From assembly GCF_900890425.1 (NCBI RefSeq), contig NZ_CAAHFG010000005.1:124001-188000 (forward strand): a DNA stretch of 64,000 nt. The letters are read 5' to 3'. Both the position numbers and the translations under genes were made by a program. Below the pieces are notes generated by a model. That model was not told the origin of the DNA. It searched no databases and worked only from the letters and a program-made list of their open reading frames with translations. Positions 20,755 to 30,324 of the stretch are shown here, one piece after another. The DNA is from Pontiella desulfatans (GTDB taxonomy: Bacteria; Verrucomicrobiota; Kiritimatiellia; Kiritimatiellales; Pontiellaceae). Within the stretch, counting starts at the first letter, position 1. The number at the start of each line of letters is the position of its first letter.

Positions 20755-22938
20755 ATGGGTTGTGGCATTATGGGTACAGTGGGGAAAGTGATCGCAGTGG
20801 CGGTCTTGTACGGTGCGTTCTCGGCCGGCGCGAAACCAAAGCCGAACATCGTTCATATCATGGTCGACGATCTGGGCTGGCAGGATATTGCCAGCCATAA
20901 GCTCGACGGCAACCCGGTCTATGAGACCCCGCATCTCGACCGCATGACGCGTGAAGGCCGCCGTTTTACACAGGCCTATTCCCCGGCACCGAGCTGTGCG
21001 CCGTCGCGGGTGGCCTTCCTGCGAGGACAGCATCCGGTCAATACCGAGGTCTATCATGTTTCGGGCGGGCGTATTCCGCGGGCCTGGCATAAAAACAGCG
21101 ACCGGATCTGCCCATACTATTCCTACGGACTGCCTGTCGAAGAGCCGATGATTCCGGAAGCCCTTACCAGAGCTGGATACATCACTGCACATGTGGGTAA
21201 ATGGCATGCAGGTGGAAAATCCGCCGGATATCCATTCCCGTTGGATCAGGGATTTGATTTCGGGTTCACGGAGCGCGATGGCCGGCATAAATATTATAAC
21301 GACGAGGATCTCTGGAATCCTGAAGAGCAGAATCGTAATACCTTTTTCGGAGCCTGGGCCAGCCCGGGCATGGAGAAGCGCCTCAGTGTTTTTGCAACGG
21401 ATGATCCGAATGATCCCTATCAAGTGAATGAAAAAGGGCGGCCGTTCGATAAGCCGCTCGATCTGGTACTGGGCTTCATGGAAAAGTACAAGGGTCAACC
21501 GTTCTTTATGAACTATTGCCCCTACGAAGTACATGGTCCGATTCAGACGCGCGATAAAAAGCGTTTTGATAATTATGTAAACAAGTTGGGCATGGAATAC
21601 CCTACGGATCCGAAGAAGACCTATTATGATCTCCCGGGGCACAGCGATCCATACTATGCCTCGATGGTGGATACCGTGGACTACTACATCGGCCAGGTGA
21701 TCAGCTATCTGGAGCAGACCGACGATCCGCGCAACCCCGGCCATAAACTGATCGATAATACCTATGTGATTGTCGACTCCGACAATGGCGGTGTTCATCG
21801 GTTTACAGACAATGCCCCGCTGAAGGGCGGCAAGCAGAATACCTGGGAGGGCGGTGTACGCATACCGTTCCTGGTTCGCGGCCCCGGAGTGCAGGCGGGT
21901 TCAATCTGCGATACACCGATCAATCTTATCGACCTGTTTCCTACATTCATGACCATGGCCGGACTGCCGCGGGATGAAGCGCTGGAGCTTGACGGATGCG
22001 ATATTCTTCCACTGATCCATGGTGAATCCGACACAGCTTTTTATGCTGATGGACGGGAACGCGAATCCCTCTTCTGGTTCTTTCCATGGGATGCCCATAT
22101 GTCATCTGCTCTTCGAAAGGGTCCGTGGAAGCTGGTTCGGCACTACGGCGCCGCTAAGCGCAAGCCGGATGTGCGGCTGTTCCGCCTGTATGCAGGTGAG
22201 CGGACCGATGACCTGAGTGAAGCGCGGGATGTCGGCGACCAGTTTCCTGAAGTCCGCAGGGGGCTTTTGGAAGAACTTGATCAGTTGATCGCTGTGGCGG
22301 GTGCACCGGTGCCGTTCGACAATCCGACCGCAAAGAATGCCGATCAGGCCGCCGTTGCGGCTATGCCGAACGTCCTGGATCTTGGATCCGAAGAAGATCG
22401 TGTCTGGGTGATGTTGGAATCCGGCAACGGCAAAGCCGAGATCGAAAATGCCCGGCTGCTGTATACTCTGAATCCACCTCCAATGGATACCATTGGCGGA
22501 AACCGTGAAGAGTGGCTTTCAGCACCGGCGACAATCTCTCAAGGCCGTGTGGAAGCGGTCATGCCTCCGGGTGCCACGCATGCGGTTTTCTCGATGGTGG
22601 ATGCCAACGGTTTTCTGATCAGTTCCGAGGCGATGCCGGCCGTTTGTGATGTGGGGCATCATGCGAAGGATTCGGAACTTCTTGCGAACGGTTTCGCTTA
22701 TAAGCCGGGATTATATGCCCTGATCAAGCTGGGGGAACAGGCATTTGCCACAACCGGCGACAAGGAACTCAAAGCAGTCTTAAAGGCCGCCAAGGCCAAG
22801 TATGCTGCGGAACAGATTGATAAAAAAATAATGTGTGATGCCATCCGCTCTCTTAGGACGGCTATCCGCAGTCAGCAAGGAACGCCTGAGGCGGCTCACC
22901 CTCTGCTGAACCGTTTTCCGACGGAGCCACTTTTTTAG
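20755..22938 (+). CDS. secreted formylglycine-dependent sulfatase
   Basis: This 727-residue type I sulfatase has an N-terminal signal segment. The metal-binding start (NIVHIMVDDLGWQD, near 30-43), the formylglycine motif C-A-P-S-R (cysteine near 81, CxPSR type) and GKWHAGG further on are all intact. The cysteine would need oxidation by a formylglycine-generating or anaerobic sulfatase-maturating enzyme, neither of which is in the window. It is longer than the usual 450-550 residues because of a roughly 200-residue C-terminal extension after the core. It hydrolyses sulfate esters, presumably on the same polysaccharide as the esterases. It starts 26 bp after the giant esterase with a good AAGGAAG site and ends 11 bp before the next gene, so it is in the operon. 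Confidence 0.93.
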   Translation: MGCGIMGTVGKVIAVAVLYGAFSAGAKPKPNIVHIMVDDLGWQDIASHKLDGNPVYETPHLDRMTREGRRFTQAYSPAPSCAPSRVAFLRGQHPVNTEVYHVSGGRIPRAWHKNSDRICPYYSYGLPVEEPMIPEALTRAGYITAHVGKWHAGGKSAGYPFPLDQGFDFGFTERDGRHKYYNDEDLWNPEEQNRNTFFGAWASPGMEKRLSVFATDDPNDPYQVNEKGRPFDKPLDLVLGFMEKYKGQPFFMNYCPYEVHGPIQTRDKKRFDNYVNKLGMEYPTDPKKTYYDLPGHSDPYYASMVDTVDYYIGQVISYLEQTDDPRNPGHKLIDNTYVIVDSDNGGVHRFTDNAPLKGGKQNTWEGGVRIPFLVRGPGVQAGSICDTPINLIDLFPTFMTMAGLPRDEALELDGCDILPLIHGESDTAFYADGRERESLFWFFPWDAHMSSALRKGPWKLVRHYGAAKRKPDVRLFRLYAGERTDDLSEARDVGDQFPEVRRGLLEELDQLIAVAGAPVPFDNPTAKNADQAAVAAMPNVLDLGSEEDRVWVMLESGNGKAEIENARLLYTLNPPPMDTIGGNREEWLSAPATISQGRVEAVMPPGATHAVFSMVDANGFLISSEAMPAVCDVGHHAKDSELLANGFAYKPGLYALIKLGEQAFATTGDKELKAVLKAAKAKYAAEQIDKKIMCDAIRSLRTAIRSQQGTPEAAHPLLNRFPTEPLF

Positions 22939-22949
22939 ATAGGAATTTT

Positions 22950-25900
22950 ATGAAACTTAGTTTGTATCGCTTTTCAGGTTTGATGATGACCGCCGTTTAT
23001 ATGCTCGCAGCCGGTGTAACAGCTGCTGCCGGTGAACCGTGGAAGACCGCCATTCCGGTGCCGGTTTACGAAGATGAACCCGGCTATGTTGAACTGTACT
23101 GGAAAGCCTGGGAACAGGCGCGCGATCATATCAAAGAGCAGCCCGGCCTGCCGCAGTCCCCCTATGTGGATGAAGCGTTCAGTGATGACTCAATTTGGAT
23201 CTGGGATACCTGCTTCATGGTGCTGTTCTGCAAGTATGCGCCAGACCTGTTCCCCGGGGTGGAGACATTAAACAATTTTTATGTGCCGCTTCACGATAAG
23301 TCGGTTCCGGCGGGAACCTATCCACTGAATGTACGGCATCCGGATAATCCGCCGCTTTTTGCCTGGGTGGAATATGACAACTTTGCCTTCACGGGCGACA
23401 AAGCGCATGTTCGCGAACTGCTCACGGACACGCAGTATCTTCAAAAGCACTTTAAGTGGTTTGATACGGTTCAGCCCGGTTGGACCTTCAAATCGGCCAA
23501 AGCCGAGAGCGCCAAAGTTGAGCTCAAAAGACTGGAGCACGGCTATCTCTGGTCCGGTTGCTCGAGCGGAATGGATAACACCGCGCGGCATCGGGGACTC
23601 TGGGTGGATGCCATTTCACAGCAGGCGCTTTCCGCGCTGTACATCAGCCGCATGGCCGACAGCATCGGGCAGCAGGATGTTGCCGCCGAATGGAAGGCGA
23701 AATACGACGAGCTTAAAAAGACGATCAATCAATACTATTGGGATGAAGACGACGGCATTTATTATGATGTGGATCCGAAAACGATGAAGCATCTCAAGGT
23801 GAAAACGCCGGCCTCGTACTGGCCGATGCTGGCGGAGGTCTGCAGCCCCGAACAGGCCGCACGAATGGTTAAACACATCACCGATCCCAACACCTTCGGC
23901 GGAAAACGCCCGTGGGTGACCGTGGCGCGAAATGATCCGGCATTTGCCATGCCGGATGGGGATTACTGGCGAGGAGGCATCTGGCTTCCGACCGCTTATA
24001 TGGGTACCAAAGCACTGGAAAAATATGGATTTTATGCCGAGGCCGACGCGGCGGCCGAAAATCTGTTGGATCATATGCTGCGCACGTTTAAGGCCTACGA
24101 ACCGAATACCATCTGGGAATGCTACAGCCCTACAAGAGATCATCCGGTCGTCCGGAGAAATGGTCACATTGTTCGACCCGATTTCTGTGGTTGGTCCGCC
24201 CTGGGTCCCATTTCCATGTTCATCGAAAATATCCTCGGCTTCCATAAAGTGGACGCGCTCGATAAGCGGGTCGAGTGGCGCCTCTACCGTCCGGGAAAGC
24301 ACGGTATCAAAAAACTGAAGTTCGCGGATGTCCAGACGGATATTCTCTATGACGGTGAGGGCAGCGTAACCATTGAAAGCAGCGCACCCTACACACTCGT
24401 GATCAACGGAGCCGCGCATTCAATCCCCGAAGGCCACTCGGCTCTCACGGTTGAAGCGCCCCCGCAAAAGGAAGATACCGAATCGCTTCCGTCGCTGACG
24501 GCCAGCGAGGTTCCACAGTCGGTTGATGAACTGTGGGCCGGTTACGACCCGGACCGCGAACCTCTGGATATAGAAGTGATTCGCGAGTGGAACGAAGACG
24601 GCTGTGTTATCCAATACCTCACCTATACGATCGGAACCTTTAAAGGTGAAAAATCGACCATGGCGGCATTTTATGCGGTTCCGGAAAATACAAAGGGAAA
24701 AATCCCGGCCCTGATCCAAATGCACGGCGGCGGCCAGCGTGCCATGATTGCCAGTGCGAAGTACGGCGCGGAGAATGGCTATGCCTGTTTGTCGATCAAC
24801 TGGGGCGGTCGCGAAATGGAGAACGCACAGCCCGGTGATCCCAACACGGATTGGGGAGCAATCGATGCAACGCAAACGGGACACAACAGCCATTACGGAA
24901 GCCTGGCTCCCGATCACCTGACGATCGATCCCTTTGAGTCACCGCGAAACAACAACTGGTTTTTGATTACCCTCGGTGCAAAACGGGGGGTCTCTTTTCT
25001 TCAGCAGCAGCCGGAAGTCGATGCCGACCGGATCGGTGCGTTCGGGCACTCCATGGGCGGTTTTCTCACGGTCATGCTGACGGGGGCCGACCCGCGCATC
25101 AAAGCGGCGGCTCCGTCCTGCGGTGGAAGCGGCTCTGCGCCGGAGCTGATCCGAAACCGTTTGAATTCGGGTGCGGCCCGGAAGCACTCCGAGCTGTATT
25201 ACAAAACGATCGACGACGCCCAGTATATCAAACGCATTCAGGCTCCAATCCTGTATGTCGGGCCGCACAACGACTTCTGCGGTAATCTCGACAACATGTA
25301 TGCGAACTGGAGCGGAATGCCGTCCGAACGTATTGGATACACCGTCACCCCTCACATGAACCATCGCGCAACACCGGAGCATGCCTTCGCGAATATGCTG
25401 TGGTTTGATCACCATCTCAAAGGAACCTTCGATTTCCCCGAAACGCCGCAGCTGACGGTGAACCTTAAAGACAGCCAAGGTGTGCCGATGGCCACCCTGA
25501 GTCCGGATCAGATCGATAAGGTAGCCAAGGTCGACTTCTATTATTCGGTCGATAATCACACGCTGACCCGTTTCTGGCGCAGTACCCCGGCGAAGAGGTT
25601 GGGCGATCAATGGCAGGCACAACTCCCGGTCAGCAGTGCAGATCAGTCCCTGTATGTTGTGGCCAATGTGTATTACCACATCGATCATAACGTGGTTGGT
25701 TATCCCTGGCTTCGGGACATGCCCGAAACCTTCGGCGTCAGCTCGGAAATGAAAAGCTTTATGCCTGCTGAACTGCAGACTGCCGGTGTGCGCGGCGACG
25801 AAAAACGTGAGCGGATGATTCAGGCGGAGTTCGACTATCAGGACTGGTATACACTGAGCTGGGAAAATTCGCATCACTGGTGTGCCTATACCCGGAAAAT

Positions 25901-26831
25901 CAAAGACCCCCGCTATGCCGGCCCCGATGGCGCGGAGCTGGCTCTGGACATTCAGGTCGACCACGATCTCTCCTTTATCATTCATGCGCGCAACAACAGC
26001 TGGGATGCATTTTCCGGCGAATCGAAAGGCGACTACTATGCGCTGGTTTCGGTGAGCGGGTCTCCCGACTGGCAGACCGTTAAAGTGAAACCGAGCGACT
26101 TTAAACCCGAGAACAGCCGGACCACCGCGCCGTTAATCCAGTGGCAGCATGTTACCGAACTGGGGCTGTGCGCACGCATCAGGGTCGATCAGGATGGTGG
26201 AGCCGTCGTGGTTCCGGAAGGAAAAGAAATCGCATTTCGCGAACCCCGTAAATTCAGAAACCTGCGCTGGGAGGGAGGGAGTTATGCAAACTTTCCGGCG
26301 TTCGGTGAAGTCGGCGGCGGAAAAATTTCCGCAACAGCCGGGCTGGGGGATGATGAATTCCAGAAGGCCATTGACGATTCTATTGCACTTGAAAAACAGG
26401 ATGAAGCGGCCGCTGAAGGCGGTAAAGTTTATCTGCGCAAAGAGATGGCTTCCTCGGTCGACAGTCATTGGCAGGTGCTGAATGACAAGGGGGTTGAAGG
26501 CAAGCCGATCCGTGTAGGTGGAAAAAAATACCTGCGCGGTTTGGGCGTCCATGCGGAGTCAAAAATCACCTTCCCGCTGAGCGGCCGGTTTTCCTCGTTT
26601 CATGTAGTTCCGGGGCCGGATGATGCGCACCACGGGCAGCTGGAAATGAAAATCTTGGTGGACGGGAAAGAAGTGTTCGCCACTGGAAAAGTACGAAGTC
26701 CCACATTTGAATCACAGCCGGTAACGGTTCCGGTGAAGGGCGCTGGCGAGTTGACTCTGATCGTCACCGATGGTGGCGAAGACATCGGCGGCGATCACGC
26801 CAGCTGGGCCGATGCTTATCTCACGAAGTAA
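22950..26831 (+). CDS. secreted bifunctional (alpha/alpha)6 glycosidase - acetyl esterase with NPCBM domain
   Basis: The product has 1293 residues and a signal peptide. The first half (about 30-500) resembles GH63/trehalase-type (alpha/alpha)6-barrel hydrolases: SIWIWDTCFM, GCSSGMDNT, GDYWRGGIWLPT and TIWECYSP. The second half (about 520-880) is an acetyl-xylan-esterase-like alpha/beta hydrolase with HGGGQRAM and GHSMGG (serine near 700), close to the esterase of 7943. A jelly-roll-like region with DWYTLSWENSHHW follows. The last 130 residues are an NPCBM-type carbohydrate-binding domain (GLGVHAES, GPDDAHHG, DHASWADAYL), almost matching the tail of the 30325 protein. One chain could bind, deacetylate and cleave the glycan. 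Exact GH family and linkage are not determinable by eye. Confidence 0.87.
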   Translation: MKLSLYRFSGLMMTAVYMLAAGVTAAAGEPWKTAIPVPVYEDEPGYVELYWKAWEQARDHIKEQPGLPQSPYVDEAFSDDSIWIWDTCFMVLFCKYAPDLFPGVETLNNFYVPLHDKSVPAGTYPLNVRHPDNPPLFAWVEYDNFAFTGDKAHVRELLTDTQYLQKHFKWFDTVQPGWTFKSAKAESAKVELKRLEHGYLWSGCSSGMDNTARHRGLWVDAISQQALSALYISRMADSIGQQDVAAEWKAKYDELKKTINQYYWDEDDGIYYDVDPKTMKHLKVKTPASYWPMLAEVCSPEQAARMVKHITDPNTFGGKRPWVTVARNDPAFAMPDGDYWRGGIWLPTAYMGTKALEKYGFYAEADAAAENLLDHMLRTFKAYEPNTIWECYSPTRDHPVVRRNGHIVRPDFCGWSALGPISMFIENILGFHKVDALDKRVEWRLYRPGKHGIKKLKFADVQTDILYDGEGSVTIESSAPYTLVINGAAHSIPEGHSALTVEAPPQKEDTESLPSLTASEVPQSVDELWAGYDPDREPLDIEVIREWNEDGCVIQYLTYTIGTFKGEKSTMAAFYAVPENTKGKIPALIQMHGGGQRAMIASAKYGAENGYACLSINWGGREMENAQPGDPNTDWGAIDATQTGHNSHYGSLAPDHLTIDPFESPRNNNWFLITLGAKRGVSFLQQQPEVDADRIGAFGHSMGGFLTVMLTGADPRIKAAAPSCGGSGSAPELIRNRLNSGAARKHSELYYKTIDDAQYIKRIQAPILYVGPHNDFCGNLDNMYANWSGMPSERIGYTVTPHMNHRATPEHAFANMLWFDHHLKGTFDFPETPQLTVNLKDSQGVPMATLSPDQIDKVAKVDFYYSVDNHTLTRFWRSTPAKRLGDQWQAQLPVSSADQSLYVVANVYYHIDHNVVGYPWLRDMPETFGVSSEMKSFMPAELQTAGVRGDEKRERMIQAEFDYQDWYTLSWENSHHWCAYTRKIKDPRYAGPDGAELALDIQVDHDLSFIIHARNNSWDAFSGESKGDYYALVSVSGSPDWQTVKVKPSDFKPENSRTTAPLIQWQHVTELGLCARIRVDQDGGAVVVPEGKEIAFREPRKFRNLRWEGGSYANFPAFGEVGGGKISATAGLGDDEFQKAIDDSIALEKQDEAAAEGGKVYLRKEMASSVDSHWQVLNDKGVEGKPIRVGGKKYLRGLGVHAESKITFPLSGRFSSFHVVPGPDDAHHGQLEMKILVDGKEVFATGKVRSPTFESQPVTVPVKGAGELTLIVTDGGEDIGGDHASWADAYLTK

Positions 26832-26852
26832 GCCGGATCAGGTTGAAGGGGA

Positions 26853-28079
26853 ATGATGAAGTTATTTGTTCTTTTGATTGTGACGGCATCTTCGCTTTCT
26901 CTCTTTGCGGAGCGCTGGCCCCCGTCAAAGGTGGAGGTTAAGAGAAGGACGACGGAAGTCTTTCGCCATGGCTCCAAAGATGAATGGGGCTATTCCAGAC
27001 CCCAGGATGATACGTTTTTTGTGGTTCATCCCCGGGGCGCGAAAACGAATGCGCCGCTCTATGTCGTGCTGCATTCTGCCGGCCACGATGTGTGGTCCGC
27101 CGTGCAATGTACTGCACAGGCCGGCAATCACGATATCTACCATTCGCCCGACAACTTTTATGCACTTTATCTCGATTGCCGCGCGAATCCAGGCGACTGG
27201 TGGTGGGGTGGTACGAATCCGCGCGATTCCGGCGATAAAAAAAAGAATTCCGGCGACGAGCTGCAACCGGTGGAGAACCGGGTGGTTGGTACCGTGAAGT
27301 GGGTGATGGAGACCTATGATATCGACCCGAACCGCGTTTATCTTTGCGGAAACTCGATGGGCGGCAGTGGCGCGCTGGGAATCGGGCTGCGCCATGGGGA
27401 TCTTTTTGCGGCGGTTAAGGCCAACGTTCCGGCGGGGATCGAACATGTGTCCAATCGGTTGTATTTCCCGCCGGCTTCGGTTCCGGCGGGGCTAAAACTT
27501 CCTGATCCGCCGGTGGTGGTCGATTACTCCGCACAGAATGATCAATGGTCTATCGGACATGGGCGATTCGTGAAGGCCATGAATGACCGGAAGTATCCGC
27601 TGTTCTTCTATTGGGGTCCGTTCGGCCATGCCAATAATCATGCCCGGATTCTCGGGGTCAATGATCTGATCAACTCGTTTGACTGGCTGAATGTGAAGAA
27701 GAACGAAGCGTACGCCGTTTTCTCCAACGCATCGTGCAACGACCCGTTGCCATGGCCGGATAACCTAAGCTCCACCGCTGCCGGGCAGGTGAATGCATTC
27801 TTCCGCTGGAAAACTATGGCCGATACGGAAAGCCGGTTTGAGATGCAGCTGTATCTGGTTTCTGAGAAGGATTTAACCACGACGTTTACGATCCCGAAGG
27901 CCGCAACAGCAGATGTTTCTTTGCGCAGGCTGCAACGACTTGAGATCGAACCCGGGCAGATGGTTCAATGGCAATACGGCAAGACGGGAGGCGAGATCTC
28001 GGCGGATGCCGATGGTCTGATTACGATTCCGGATCTGACGATCACTGAATCCCCCTCATTATTAATGATCAGCATGTAG
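26853..28079 (+). CDS. secreted alpha/beta-hydrolase esterase (PHB-depolymerase/feruloyl-esterase-like)
   Basis: This 408-residue protein has a signal peptide (about 1-19). The alpha/beta-hydrolase core shows APLYVVLHSAGH (oxyanion region) and the nucleophile elbow GNSMGG near residue 167, with a plausible catalytic histidine in the GPFGHANNH segment. It resembles the prolyl-oligopeptidase-like and feruloyl/PHB-depolymerase esterases often found in polysaccharide loci. A C-terminal beta-rich tail of about 110 residues (ending LTITESPSLLMISM) may be an accessory domain. The substrate is unknown; an ester on a glycan is inferred from context. It is 21 bp after the preceding gene, and ATG-ATG follows GAAGGGGA. 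Confidence 0.82.
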   Translation: MMKLFVLLIVTASSLSLFAERWPPSKVEVKRRTTEVFRHGSKDEWGYSRPQDDTFFVVHPRGAKTNAPLYVVLHSAGHDVWSAVQCTAQAGNHDIYHSPDNFYALYLDCRANPGDWWWGGTNPRDSGDKKKNSGDELQPVENRVVGTVKWVMETYDIDPNRVYLCGNSMGGSGALGIGLRHGDLFAAVKANVPAGIEHVSNRLYFPPASVPAGLKLPDPPVVVDYSAQNDQWSIGHGRFVKAMNDRKYPLFFYWGPFGHANNHARILGVNDLINSFDWLNVKKNEAYAVFSNASCNDPLPWPDNLSSTAAGQVNAFFRWKTMADTESRFEMQLYLVSEKDLTTTFTIPKAATADVSLRRLQRLEIEPGQMVQWQYGKTGGEISADADGLITIPDLTITESPSLLMISM

Positions 28080-28096
28080 AGGAGCGCGGAGATAGG

Positions 28097-28837
28097 ATGT
28101 GTAGATACTTATATTCAGGTGCCGTTTTTTTGTTTGCATTCGCGGCTCTGGCGGCCCCGGTTCACTGGGATGGCGAAGCGAATGACGGGTTGTGGTCAAA
28201 TCCTCGCAATTGGTCTAATGATATGCTTCCGAAGGTTGGAGATTCCGTAGTTATTGAGCGGGAGCGCGTTGTTTATGATGTGGATACGGATAACGGTAAT
28301 TTGCCGGAAGGGCTGAGCATTTGGCTGAAGCAGGAGGCCGAACTGTCTGTGGCCAAGGTGATCCGTCTGTATGATGCCTATCTGTCAGTTGAATCCGGCT
28401 GCCGTTTGTCCGGCGGCTCATGGTGGGATCTGGACGGGGGCACCCTTGAGTTTGAAGACGGGGCGATAGTTGATGTTAACGAGTGGGAACAGAAAGATTC
28501 AAATCATTTTAAATTCAAACTTGGGCCACAAGGATTCAGGCCCTTGACTCCGCACCGAGTGAACCTGGGGCATGGGTCCCTTGCTGCCTCCATGAAAAAT
28601 ATCACATTCACGGTCGATATGGCCGCCTATAAGGGGGGATCGCAAACCATTGTGCTGTTTGATTTTTTCCGTAATGACTGTGGTATTGATGCTAGAAATT
28701 TCGAGGCTGTATCCGTGAATATAGTCAATGCGGGCGAGTACCAGGTATCGTTGCAGTGGAACGATAAAACGGACTCCGTCGAGTTGGTGGTCCTGGGTGT
28801 AGCCCAGACCGAGACACTGGGACTTTTGGTTCTGTAG
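28097..28837 (+). CDS. secreted single-module protein with an apparently eroded PEP-CTERM tail
   Basis: The product has 246 residues: a signal peptide (about 1-20) and one repeat module opening VHWDGEANDGLWSNPRNW. It ends QTETLGLLVL and a TAG at 28835-28837. The matching part of the 3140 and 58708 proteins is PEPATLGLV, then a membrane segment, then FxRR. In-frame codons after the stop here read on to FRRMTTS and TGA at 28880-28882, which looks like the end of a PEP-CTERM tail. The hydrophobic segment seems to have been lost to a stop or small indels. The module itself is intact, so the gene may still be expressed, probably without exosortase sorting. Confidence 0.75.
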   Translation: MCRYLYSGAVFLFAFAALAAPVHWDGEANDGLWSNPRNWSNDMLPKVGDSVVIERERVVYDVDTDNGNLPEGLSIWLKQEAELSVAKVIRLYDAYLSVESGCRLSGGSWWDLDGGTLEFEDGAIVDVNEWEQKDSNHFKFKLGPQGFRPLTPHRVNLGHGSLAASMKNITFTVDMAAYKGGSQTIVLFDFFRNDCGIDARNFEAVSVNIVNAGEYQVSLQWNDKTDSVELVVLGVAQTETLGLLVL

Positions 28838-28946
28838 CTCCGGCTTCGGGAAGAATGGTTCAGGCGTATGACGACGTCCTGATTTTGATGCCGGGACTGA
28901 TGATCGCGACCGTTGATGGTCAGGAAGGTATAAAAAGGAAAAATTG

Positions 28947-30311
28947 ATGATTAAATTTTTGATCGCGGTATTGGCCATTTCTGTTCTGGTTGTATCCGGA
29001 GATCCCGGAAGGCCGATGGCGGCGAAGTCCGAACGCCCCTCTGAATGGTGGCACCAGCGTCATCTTGAAAAAGTGGCGGAGGCGGAAAAGGGCGATGTGG
29101 ATGTCATTCTGATTGGTGACTCAATTACCCAGTACGGTGAGCGGGACGGTTGGTATGGCTATTATTTCGGCAACCGGAAGGTACTGAACCTGGGGTTCGG
29201 GGGCGACTGCACCCAGCAGGTGCTGTGGCGTCTGCAGAACGGCGAAATCGACGGGCTTAATCCAAAGCTGGTTTCGGTCATGATCGGTACGAACAATGCC
29301 CGCCGTAATACGCCTGAAGCTATTGTTCGCGGCATTCAGGACATTCTTAAAGAACTGCGCCAGCGGTTGCCGGAATCGAAAATTGTTCTGTTTTCCATTT
29401 TTCCCCGTGCAGTCGGTACAGAGTACGACACGGTACAGGCGGTGAACAAACGCTTGCCGGAACTGGCGGACGGTCGGACGGTACTTCATGTGGATATAAA
29501 TGATCAGTTTTTAAATCCGGACGGATTGATCAACGAAGAGCTCTATTACAAGGATCTGCTTCATCTCAGCGACAAGGGTTATCAGCTGTGGTGGTCGCAG
29601 CTGGAGCCATATGTCAGCCAAGCACTCGGTGAAAAGCCATTAGTTTCGAATCCGCCGCGCGCGATTCGGTCTGAATTGCGGGGCGGCCCGCGGCATCAGG
29701 AGAAAGTGGCGGAATGTGCGGAGGGCGGCCATGAGCTGGTTTTTGTCGGTGACTCCATTACGCATTTCTGGGAGCGCGAGGGCGATTGGGGTATTGAAGT
29801 CTGGAATAAATACTACAGGCATCGCAAGCCCTTGAATCTGGGCTTCGGCGGCGACCGGACGGAGTGGGTGAACTGGCGCCTTCAGAACGGTGAGGTCGAC
29901 GGGCTGAGCCCGAAGGTGGTGGTGCTGATGATCGGCACCAACAATTCCGGGGTGAAGAACGACCGCCCCGAGGATACCCTGGCGGGGATTGAGAGCAACC
30001 TGCGGACGATCCGCTATCACCTGCCGGAGAGCAAAATTCTCCTATTATCGATTTTTCCGCGCGGAGAAATGCCGGACGATCCGCTGCGTAGGCGCAATGA
30101 GCAGGTCAATCTTAGGCTCCCGGCCTTGGCGGAGCGTATCCCGGGTGTGGTTCATTTGAATATTAATGAGGCATTCCTGGATGAGAACGGCGTACTGTCG
30201 CGTGAGCTGATGCCGGATCTGCTGCACCCAAATACCAGGGGTTATCAGGTTTGGGCCGAGGCGATGGAGCCAACGCTGAGTGAACTGTTTGGTGATGAGC
30301 CGGTTAAATAA
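28947..30311 (+). CDS. secreted tandem SGNH/GDSL esterase (two catalytic domains)
   Basis: The protein has 454 residues from the ATG at 28947, which follows AAGGAAAAATTG; the TTG at 28944 is unlikely. A signal peptide precedes two SGNH hydrolase domains. Domain 1 (about 35-230) has IGDSITQYGE, MIGTNN and DLLHLS and is closest to the 12470 protein. Domain 2 (about 235-450) has VGDSITHFWE, MIGTNN and DLLHPN and is closer to the N-terminal domains of 13190 and 30325. Both catalytic sets look complete. The pairing suggests fusion of two neighbouring esterase genes within this locus. The next gene starts 13 bp later with an identical style of ribosome site. Confidence 0.88.
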   Translation: MIKFLIAVLAISVLVVSGDPGRPMAAKSERPSEWWHQRHLEKVAEAEKGDVDVILIGDSITQYGERDGWYGYYFGNRKVLNLGFGGDCTQQVLWRLQNGEIDGLNPKLVSVMIGTNNARRNTPEAIVRGIQDILKELRQRLPESKIVLFSIFPRAVGTEYDTVQAVNKRLPELADGRTVLHVDINDQFLNPDGLINEELYYKDLLHLSDKGYQLWWSQLEPYVSQALGEKPLVSNPPRAIRSELRGGPRHQEKVAECAEGGHELVFVGDSITHFWEREGDWGIEVWNKYYRHRKPLNLGFGGDRTEWVNWRLQNGEVDGLSPKVVVLMIGTNNSGVKNDRPEDTLAGIESNLRTIRYHLPESKILLLSIFPRGEMPDDPLRRRNEQVNLRLPALAERIPGVVHLNINEAFLDENGVLSRELMPDLLHPNTRGYQVWAEAMEPTLSELFGDEPVK

Positions 30312-30324
30312 AGGATTTCGTGCT

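Noticed and set aside
20602-21798. 398-codon open frame on the minus strand
   Set aside because: It is antisense to the end of the giant esterase and to the sulfatase, whose motifs are intact. Its translation has no recognisable domain and no ribosome site.
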